A DNA stretch of 64,000 bases, from the NCBI GenBank assembly GCA_949752735.1, contig OX457053.1, forward strand, positions 2,178,084 to 2,242,083, read 5' to 3'. Position numbers and translations under genes: made by a program. Origin of the DNA: Lumbricus terrestris (taxonomy: Eukaryota; Annelida; Clitellata; Crassiclitellata; Lumbricidae). Positions 1 through 10,606 of this stretch are shown here, one piece after another. Every line of letters begins with the position of its first letter. The stretch's first letter is position 1. The notes beneath the pieces were generated by a model. The model saw only the letters and a list, made by a program, of their open reading frames with translations, was not told where the DNA came from and made no database searches.

Positions 1-3000
1 GATATCTTCATCGGAGCCACTTGGGTCAGGAGTGATCGTGCTCGGTGGTCGGGGTGTAGCAGAAAAGGTCTTACTCGGAGAAGAGTTCACAGTGGTGGCA
101 GTTATCCTGGTGGTGGTGGTGGTTGATGAGGGTCTTCTTGTTGTCGTAGCGGTAGACACCGTTGTTTTTGTAGTCGTGGTAGGGTCGATATCTGCTCAGG
201 CACAAACGACTAATTGCTAATGAATTTCAACAATGCTTATCATGATTTTTACCTGGCTCCTTTAATGCACAATGCAAAAAGTCTTCATGCAGGACAACAA
301 TTTTATTGTATTCTACTTAATTTCAACTTAGGCTAAAATAAATGGCACGTGCCCTGAGTGTTGGAAAGACTTGGATGTTGTTGCCGGTTGGTAGAGTTGA
401 GAACTCTTATAGTGAAACAAGTTGTGGATTTTTGTTTATGAATTTTTAAAATTAAATTGCAGAATAATTTTCTTCGAAATCACTCATCGCTGCACAAGAC
501 CTACTGCATAGTAGGCCATCTAATTACTGACTATGTCCATAAAATATAGGTTGTTGACTTCAGTTTTGAGTGAAGGCCCAAGATACTCTGATGAAAGCAG
601 GAAACACAGCATTTCTAAATATTATTATCTGGTTTGATTCTGTCCACAAAACGCTTTTGTACTTACATTGCTGGCAAATGAACTGAAGTTCTTTTGTGCA
701 GTTCTGATTCATCCAGTACATATTACCATAACTATCGTCGTACGAAGCCAAACATTCTGGTGAAGTATTATTCGGAAAATTTCGACCAAACCGGAAATCA
801 CTCAGTTCAGACGATCTGCCGGAAACTGAAACGAAATAAACGATTTGATTTCTGCTTCCTGACTAAGCAATTGTTCTGGTACGGGCAAGAGAGTTTCTAG
901 TGAAGACCCTGAAAATTTCCTAACCACTAATAACTTTTGTTACTCTGTAATGTTTCGGTCACACGATGCTAGCTAGTTTAGCGTGCTCGACTATCACCCG
1001 ATAGCTCTAGTCTTCAACGCTTCCAGAGCACATAAATTCTGTTCCTAGATTTCTGTACCACACGCATCCGCCCTTTACTAACCCAGCTATGATCGGTAGC
1101 CTACATAAACCGAGTCGGTGAGACGAACAAACGGCAAGGAGGGGACCGATCAATGAACGAAACTTCCCGCTTAATATTATTTTACTTACAGCATCGACCT
1201 ATGATTATACGATCTATCTATTGCAGGCCTACTAAACGACAGAGGAACGGCGCGTAAGCCTACAACGGGCAGGGTCGGATTAAGAAATGTGGGTGCCCTG
1301 TTCGGGAACTTCTTGCGGATCTTCGGCCGAAAATTCTGTTGACCTATTCTTAGCTGTTTGGTCGAAAATTTCGTAGAATATACCGATTATTTCCTTCCAA
1401 AAACCTCTTTACAGTCGTTTGGTTGAAATTTTAAAAAAATCTTTAAACAATTCGGGAAAAATTTGTTTCCCGCATGTGCAGGGACCCCCTAAAGTGTGGG
1501 GGCCCATGTTCGACGGAACATGCCTTAATCCGGCCCTGACTAGGGGTGTCATCTGCCGTAATTGTATATTTATAGGCTTAGAGGTTTGGAATCATGGTCA
1601 TACCTATATCTTGCCAGGTCCACCAGGTGCAACGCAGTCCGATCCAGAATTTTGACTGATCGTCAATCCATTGCGACATCTCATTCAAATCGTCAAGACT
1701 TAGTAATGCCAGATAATTCGGTCCTCCGCAATGAGACGCGTAAGCGTACCAATCATACGAATATTTATTCCTCGTGTAGCATCTACCATTCGACCAGTAG
1801 CTGTTGAACGTTATGGCACAGCCCAGTTCTAAAGAGCATCGAATCAAGCCTTCAATGCTTATATATATATATATATATATATTATATACATATATAATAT
1901 TATGTAGGTTATAATATATATATATATAGATTTATATAGGCCTATAATTGTGGAACGATAATGATAGAAACTTTCAGTAACAATAATTATTGTGTATGCA
2001 ATAATTGTGTATTATTATTATGTACCCGGTATGCGATCTGACCTCCGATCAGCTGATCAAGCTGAACTCTTGACTCCACGTTCTCGAACTGTTAAAATGC
2101 AGCGACGCTCTTTCACAGTGGCTGGCCCTAGAACCTGTTGCTCTCCGCCTGGTGCCTAGAGGTCACACTACCATGTTTCTTTCTCGCTTAAAAACTGCCT
2201 CATTTAGCCGTTGTTGGACAGGGAGTGCTTCTGAGTAGCTTAAACTAAAGGTGCGCTATATAAAAAGTCAATAATAATAATAATAATTATAATTATTAGT
2301 AATAATGATAAGACAATTCACTGCTCAGAAATCAATGTCAATCGAATGGTATTTTAAGAGCATAGTTCTTGAACCACAAGACTTGAAGCTCACGGCAGAT
2401 AGAAAATTCTTGTCGTGATCGCGGAGCCGCCGGAGCCCGTTTCCCCACACGAGAAGGAAAAGTCACCAAGTCTATATTACTCAGAAAAGAGTAAGACAGA
2501 GGTCTAACTTTGACCTCACTCACCATGATACCCTTGCTGACATATTGAACCTGCGTATGCATTTTTAGGGTCTGCAGCAACAAACTTTATGTCGGTTCCG
2601 TTTCGAATGATGTAAGCGTGAGTCTCCAGTGTATTATTCCCGCGATCAATTTTGCCTACAAAGATCAGTCAATGGCAAAGCAAAAAGTCAACGGCAACAA
2701 CGAGATAATTATTATTATTTATCGCCTGAGGTAAGAGTAATCCCGCGGGATCCAAGAAACTGTCTGAAGGGCTTCATTGTTATGGAGTTATAATCATTGT
2801 CGTTGCAATTGTCACTACACTAATATTTATGTATGTATGCATGTATGTAATGTATGTATGTTTGTATGTATTTATGCATGCATGTATGTAATGCAGTGGT
2901 TCCCAACCTTTTTTGACTTGAGGGTCACTTTTTATAAGTTGGAGGACACGAGGGTCACTTTTTCTTAGTTGAAGGACATTAGGGGGCCACCAGGTTAAAA

Positions 3001-6000
3001 GTGTATTAACTAAAAGCCTATAAAATTGCTATAATTGAAGGGCTTGGAGCAATAACAAGGTAAGTCGACATACCTATGTCTTGCGAAACAGTATGCTACC
3101 GTGAGCGGAAGATGGTAATCTATAAACCCTGTGAATTTGGTACAGATCTGAATAGTTTTGAGCGCTGTTTTTCAAAAAACGTTATGTCAACATAACATGT
3201 TATTGCGCACTCGTCAGAGTTCGACCATAACTCTAATGAAATATCAGGGTATGACAACATACACTGGCGTGTTTACTTGCAAACTTTATATTAGCGCCGG
3301 TGCAATAATGAGGTTATTTGACATAACCTGTTATTGCTCCCAGAGCCGTATATTTCCAAGAGTCTGGCCAACTAGTGTCCCGGAAGTTGGCCAAGTCACG
3401 TGGTTGCTGGACGCCATTTTTAGTCCAGGCGGCGATCTGCAAATACGTTGACAAGGAGACGCACAAACACAGGGAGACGCGTCTCCCTGTGTCTGTGCGT
3501 CTCCCTGTGTCTGTGTGTTTCCCTGTCTGTGCGTCTCCCTGTGTATGTGCGTCTCCCTGTGTCTGTGCGTCTCCCTGTGTCTGTGCGTCTCCCTGTGTAT
3601 GTGCGTCTCCCTGTGTCTGTGTGTTTCCCTGTGTCTGTGCGTCTCCCTGTGTCTGTGCGTCTCCCTGTGTATGTGCGTCTCCCTATGTCTGTGCGTCTCC
3701 CTGTGTCTTTGCGTCTCCCTGTGTCTGTGCGTCTCCCTGTGTCTGTGTGTTTCCCTGTGTCTGTGCGTCTCCCTGTGTCTTTGCGTCTCCCTGTGTATGT
3801 GCGTCTCCCTGTGTCTGTGTGTTTCCCTGTGTCTGTGCATCTCCCTATGTCTGTGCGTCTCCCTGTGTCTGTGCGTCTCCCTGTGTCTGTGTGTTTCCCT
3901 GTGTCTGTGCGTCTCCCTGTGTCTTTGCGTCTCCCTGTGTATGTGCGTCTCCCTGTGTCTGTGTGTTTCCCTGTGTCTGTGCATCTCCCTATGTCTGTGC
4001 GTCTCCCTGTGTCCTTGCGTCTCCCTGTGTCTGTGCGTCTCCCTGTGTCTGTGTGTTTCCCTGTGTCTGTGCGTCTCCCTGTGTCTGTGTGTTTCCCTGT
4101 GTCTGTGCATCTCCCTATGTCTGTGCGTCTCCCTGTGTCTTTGCGTCTCCGTGTCTGTGCGTCTCCCTGTGTCTGTGTGTTTCCCTGTGTCTGTGCGTCT
4201 CCCTGTGTCTTTGCGTCTCCCTGTGTCTGTGCATCTCTCTGTGTCTCCATGTGTCTGTGCCCACCGTGCACTCAATAGAACATCTCCTAACCTCTGCTCT
4301 CTGTGATGTTCCTTCTTCTCAGCTCCCTAAGTATCTGTTCCATTATGTTCCCTATGATGCTCAACGATGCTCCGTGTTCCTTGTTCCCATGTTCTCTGTC
4401 CTGTGTGTTCAATAAAAAATTATGTTCTATAATATTTCCAATTATGCTCCGTGTTCCTGTTTTTGTATGTTCCATGTGCTCTGTTCTGTGTACAATAAAA
4501 AAAATATTGTGTTCCATGATATTCCCAATGATGTTCCCTGTTCTATAAATAACTTAGCAACGCAAACTAACGGTTTAATATGCTCACCGACCCTGCTAAT
4601 ATAGTGATGCTAGACTCCATTTCTGTGCGACTGTGCACGTTAAAACCGCTTGTAATTTAAATAAATAAATAATACTGTCATTGGTGCAAGGAATCCAACA
4701 GACCGACTGGGAAGACTATATTATATCTTAGGCTTCTACTCCTTTTTACACAACACTATCAAATGGAACGAAATCTTAAATTTTATTCAATCGTGACAAG
4801 CAATGCAATCAAACACGACAAACAGGATCATAGCAGTAAGTCTAATATATAAGAAATCAGTATTCAGTCCAATCATGTTGAACATTAGCAGTATCAACTT
4901 CAAATAGTGGAATGACATGTGATTAAAGTCGATATTGCAAGTTTGATAGTAACAGGATATTAAAACGTTTACATAATAGAAAAAAGGGAAAACCCGAAAG
5001 AGACCTTTAGAAGCTTATATCTGCATATTGGCATCATGGTGTGCCAGTAATATTGACAAGTTTATTTCCTAATCTATGCAAGAACTATGCACAGCAAAAT
5101 TACAATCGTAATCTCCAAATTTCTTGAGTGCCACTCGAAAGCCAAGTGCAGGGCACAAGCTTATTCATGACAGTGTTTAATAATGCTTAACACAATCGGA
5201 GCAAAGACACTGCCATCTGTAGAATTTCCAGTGAAATAATAGGCAACAGTTTGTTTCCAGTAATACCACCTAACATAAAAACCAAACTATGTGTAGCAAT
5301 ACCACTCTGATCAGGCAACGTTACATCAGCAATGAAACGGCCAGTCCGTTTATCAAATTCAGCACCTGCTGTTATCGACATCTCATCCAATGTTAAAGAA
5401 CATTCTCGCTCAAGAACGCTCATGTCACGAACTTTAAAAGCAAGAAATTGGAAAACTTCTGTTAAAATTCCACTTTCAAATTTCACAAATTGGATGCTGC
5501 GTCTCAAAGTACGCAGTGATGGCAGCGGATACTTCTGAGACAATAGCACATGGTAGCCAGTAGGACCACATGCAAAATGCAGTTGCATTGCATTTCTTAC
5601 AGTCACTGAGCTCCACTTAGAACCCCTCTGCGTATTTTTGCACAACGCCTTCTGCTGATCGATGTTCAAAAATCTCTTAACTGCAAAGCCAAAAGCACAT
5701 TTCGCTTTCGAAATTTTCCTTACTTTCCTCAATGCTGCTTCATGCCTAACACGTAGAGCAGCAATAAGACGAGCCTGTATTAAAAACTGCCTATGCAATT
5801 TCTTGATACAACTGTTTAAAGTGCGACAACCTAAACAATCAGAAGCAGTGACAGCTGCTGACAATGTTGAAGCCGTAATGGAGTGGGATGTAGAGTCTGC
5901 GTTGCTTTTTGCTAAGTTTCCAGATGTAGTCAGGTACTCGTCTGAGAAAGCAGTGGCATTCTTGTTAGAAACTGAAAAGACAATAATCATGTCCAATTAG

Positions 6001-9000
6001 TGCCTTTTGATCTAAGTAAATAACTCACGCTTTCATTGGAGACAACAATGATTGCATGGAATTAACATAATGATAATAATAATTATGATAATAATCTTCG
6101 TTTATTAATATTCAAACTGACACAGCGCATTGTATTACAGATACAGTATGAATGATTGATCACAAGTTAATACAGGAGTCGAATTTAGCTATAAGGCAGC
6201 CACGCAAGGCTCCATTTGTTCTACATCTCACTACATGACACCAACAAAACATGATGCTAAACTTCCTTAAAACGTTGGTACAGACAGACATAAAGTCCTT
6301 ACAGACACACACACAGTCAACAATTTATTACTTTTAAATATTTCTATTGTCATTATATAAATTTGTCACGCGTGCAAGGTCACACAGAACATGTGAATCT
6401 GAGGTGTGGATAGATTACTAACATTAAACACTTAGAAACCTACAAGCATGAAACATGTCGTCATTTAACGTAATGTCTTCAACTTCAGAGGTCTTCACCC
6501 TGTTCCAGACACCACCTGATTACCCCCTTGAATCTTAGATTTTCAGCAGACCAGCATTGATCTAAGTTCTCTTTTTCAGTATGATATGGCCATAAAATTT
6601 GTTAGCCACTGCACAAGCTTACAGCACTCTGTAACATGCTGCATTTTCTAGATGGGTTGAGGGCACCAATTTGTGCATGAATTCATGTAGGTGCTGCATA
6701 CCTCTGCCTCCAGCACCCTTTCAAAAATCCAGACTCTGCCCCTGTATGCTCAGTAACAACATTTTAATGCAATAATTTAGTGACAATGAATTACCATCGT
6801 GAAGCTGACATGCTGTGGACGACCCAGAGCTTGCCGTGACAGTAGTGGTAGCGGTAGAGAAGTATGTCGAGGATTTCCTGCTGTAGCTGTGTTCGACACG
6901 CAATCGCTTCTTTGCAATAGTCTTCGTCGGGCTTTCTTCTGGGCTGCGTTTCAGTGGCGGCTTTCTGACATGCACCACAGCACTGTGTGTGAAGAGTGTT
7001 GGAACAGCATCGGGTCGTAACTTTCTCCATCCGTCCTTACGATTTCTTTCGAACTGACTTTCTTCGAAATGTGCCTACAAAATAATCACCATCTTTATAT
7101 ATCTCACAAAAATTTAATTAAGGTGGCCACAAAAATATAGAGTGTACAGCCTCTGTTGTCATAAGCCCTCATCAAATCTGGATCCATCCATCCAGGAAAC
7201 AACCAGGCATGGGCTTATCCACTTCCAATCCAACGCCAAAAACAGTTAACCCAATCCTTCGTAACAGGCGCCATTCAATCGGATTGCAATGACTTTGAAG
7301 TAATATTAAGGAATAATAATAATATTAAGGAATTAAGTAATAAGAAAGAAGGAAGACTAGGAGGGAAAGAGATATCATGTGTTAAACCTCCTTGACTTAT
7401 AATGTTTATTTATGTATCTGCGTTAACATCATAGAGTACATATCGATATGAACATCTATTAAAGGTTTGCTGTATGCAAGGCAGTGCTATTCATTAGGCA
7501 TATTGTGCACTGTGTCTAGGGCCCACCAAGTCTGTAATCTGAAAATCAGATATGCATTGAAACACTGGCCGGGAAAATGGAAAAAGCAAAATATTTCATA
7601 TATTTTGTACTGTATCAGTTTAAGTTAAGCAGTGCTACTGTGCTAGTAAACATTGAACGTTGTGGCTATTTGCAATAGCAGAATCACATAACGTCTTCAA
7701 ATGTCGTTTCCCATAGTAATTTCGTTTTCAAGATTGCAAGAGTGCCTAGGAATAACCAAGACCTTAAGACGGCCTTGGCGGTAGGTACTTAAGGCAAATC
7801 CCGCCAGTATCAGGCCGGGTCAAGCGTACGCCTCATGATCGCCATGGTTCCCGCGACTTGGCTTTTGTGGACGCTGTAGATATTCCGATTGTTTACGAGT
7901 TGACTATTATACAATTATGAAGTTAACTGGGAAGGCCAAGAGTAAATGCTGTTTACCTCGCATAGAGCTGAACACGATGTCGGCTTCCAGTTGTCTCTCT
8001 TCAATTTCGCGATCCACAAATCACGACGCGTCTTGTTGTTCGGAAAACGAAACAACCGAAATCCCTCTTCGTGTCGATTCGAACAGTTAACGGCAGCGCA
8101 ACAAGGCATTATTTCAAATATTTCACACACAAAATTTAGCGTAAACACTAAACACAGTTCATCCAGTTGCAAGGAGAGAAAATGGAGGCCAGTAACCACG
8201 TGATCCACAACTAAGACCCGGGATTGACCGGAACCTCTCGTTAGCTGCAGATGGCCAGACTCTTGGAAATATACGGCTCTGATTGCTCCCACTTTCGTTT
8301 GAATTGGGCTATGCCTGTGCTATCAAGAATAGTGTATGTTGTGTTACCGTACACCACAACGGCGCACGTGACAGTGAACTTCATAATAATCCGACATTTT
8401 TTATTGAGATCAGTACTGTTGTAACCTATGCGAAAATGAATCGTGAAAAACTATTAGCTTCGTTAGGTCGTAAATTTTTTAAGTCTCTAAAAAACAACAG
8501 AGGGTGGTAGGGTGTAGTTTGAGATATTATGTTTGATGGTTTAGGCAATAGACCTACGTTTAATACTCAATTTGGCATTGTGTATCGTCGACTCAAATCT
8601 ACGCTCGACAGTCTAGGCTTCCCAGAGCTGAAATGATTTGGAAAAGTTGCCGGGTCTGAGTAAAACAACGGAATTTTTGTTTTTACCTCAAAACTTTTCT
8701 GACGACCTTTTTTACTCAATCGCACCGAATTTTCTATAAACTCATTAAAGTGTACCAATTTCTTTCAGGATTTCGTAATTGCTATAGTCAGAGTGTGACT
8801 TAAATATTTGACTCGGCTGACGGGCTGAGACCCGACAGCGGCAGGTCACGAAAATCGATGCCGGGTCGCAGACCCGAATTGACACGGCTCACTTTCAGCC
8901 CTGAATCTACCCCATGAAACGAAATGAGTCGGCCATTTGTCAATGCCAAATCAACCTCTTCCTATTATTATCTCGTCTTAATTTCACACGACCATGATAC

Positions 9001-10488
9001 GAATCAACCCGAAGACGCTGAAGATGCGCAAAATCCTAGGTCTAACAATCGTCCCGAATTCGCTGGGACAGTTCCAGAATTGACCCTTTGCGCCTCATGT
9101 CCCGGATTGATCCCAGATTGCCTCTGAATTTTGTGTAGATTTTATCTTCACCAACAGTACTGTTCTTATTTTCGCACACTTAACTGGCGCTGGGTTGAAG
9201 TATTAAAAACTTTACTACCCACTCCCCAAGCGTAGGTGCTATCATTCCAACGCTTTTTGACAAAGATTGTTATAGTATTAAAAATGATTTGCGAGTCTCA
9301 CAATCGCAACAGTCTAGCACCAAGTGTATTAAAAATGAACAGTTGGCAAACGTTGATTTCAACACAATATGTGCTGCTGAAAGATAAATTTTTACTTTTT
9401 CAGCTTTAGAGGTTAAAAAATCATTACGTTAAGCAGATGCAGTTTCGGTTTATCAAATTTTTTATTGATTAATCCAATGAAATGTTGAAACAAAATGATG
9501 ATGGCTCTTTTTTTGTAAAAATGAAAAGTCTGAACCGCGATACAAAGATCTGATATTGCATACAATTTCTACGGTTATGTCATTAAAACGTCATGTCACA
9601 CTGCTTTTGAATATTTTATATCTCGACAGTACTACAGTTATGGTGACTTACAATCTTCTTGCACGATTCTCGAACTGTGTAATAGAGACAGTTTGGTGCA
9701 ATAACAAGGTATGTCGACTTATACCACATAATATGTGTGGTGTTGCAGCTGCTAGAAAACACTTTGTCGACATAACCTGTTATTGCACCAGAAATTATAC
9801 CAATGACGGAGTATTCATGCTGCAATAACACGATATGAAGCAAAATGTGTAAAAAATAATAATAATTTCATATTTCGCACTGTATAATGTGACAATTTCG
9901 TTAAAGACTATTTTAAGGTACATATTGCTCAAAACAGCTTGTTGATATGTTGTCAAATGGCTTAGATACAGCAGTTTGAAGCGGTAAATCTTTGAAGTCG
10001 ATTTCCCAACATTCATGATTTTCGACATACCTTGTTATTGCTCCAAGCCCTTCAATTGATTCGAAATATAATGTTTGATGTTATTTATCAACGTTAAAAT
10101 AAAATAATTTGTAACAGAAAATAATAATTTGTTCTATCCTGTCCAAATTGATAATTTTTTCATATATTTATGATAATTCTTTGAGAGATGAGTGCCATTT
10201 TCTGAGGCCTGGCGGGCCACTTTTGGCCCGCGGGCCACGGGTTGGGAACCGCTGATGTAATGTATGTTTTGTATGTATGTATGTATGTATGTATGTTTGT
10301 ATGTATGTATGTATGTATGTATGTATGCATGCATGCATGCATGTATGTATGTATGTATGTATGTATGTATGTATGTATGTATGTATGTATGTATGTATGT
10401 ATGTATGTATGTATGTATGTATGTATGTATGTATGTATGCATGTATACTATGTGTGTATGTAGTTATGTATGTAGTTATGTATGTATG

Positions 10489-10522
<34 letters not shown>

Positions 10523-10572
10523 TGTATGTATGTATGTATGTATGTATGTATGTATGTATGCATGTATGTATG

Positions 10573-10606
<34 letters not shown>

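Larger units (their letters stand above)
3341..8281 (-). mobile_element. P-element-like DNA transposon, 4.94 kb
   Basis: Terminal inverted repeats of about 30 bp beginning CAGAGCCGTATATTTCC. A perfect 8-bp duplication ATTGCTCC lies at 3333-3340 and 8282-8289. It encodes a THAP-domain transposase on the minus strand (see the pseudogene at 5160-8109) and contains an 18-bp minisatellite next to its left end. The 8-bp duplication and THAP protein fit the P superfamily. Confidence 0.85.
2894..10254. mobile_element. Outer hAT-type element, 7.36 kb including a nested P element
   Basis: Left end CAGTGGTTCCCAACC and right end its complement with one change. A perfect 8-bp duplication ATGTAATG lies at 2886-2893 and 10255-10262. 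Without the nested P element it is about 2.4 kb and shows no recognisable transposase, so it looks non-autonomous. Internal inverted repeats ending in TTATTGC lie at 3045-3340, 9699-9790 and near 10025-10045. Confidence 0.8.

Noticed and set aside
3476..4260. CRISPR-like array
   Set aside because: Units are contiguous without unique spacers and the genome is eukaryotic.
3375..4415. Long open frames (up to about 346 codons) on both strands
   Set aside because: They are frames through the 18-bp minisatellite, which lacks stops; no protein motif.
9556..9843. Paired 75-90-codon frames on both strands
   Set aside because: They overlap an inverted repeat of the outer hAT element and have no recognisable domain.
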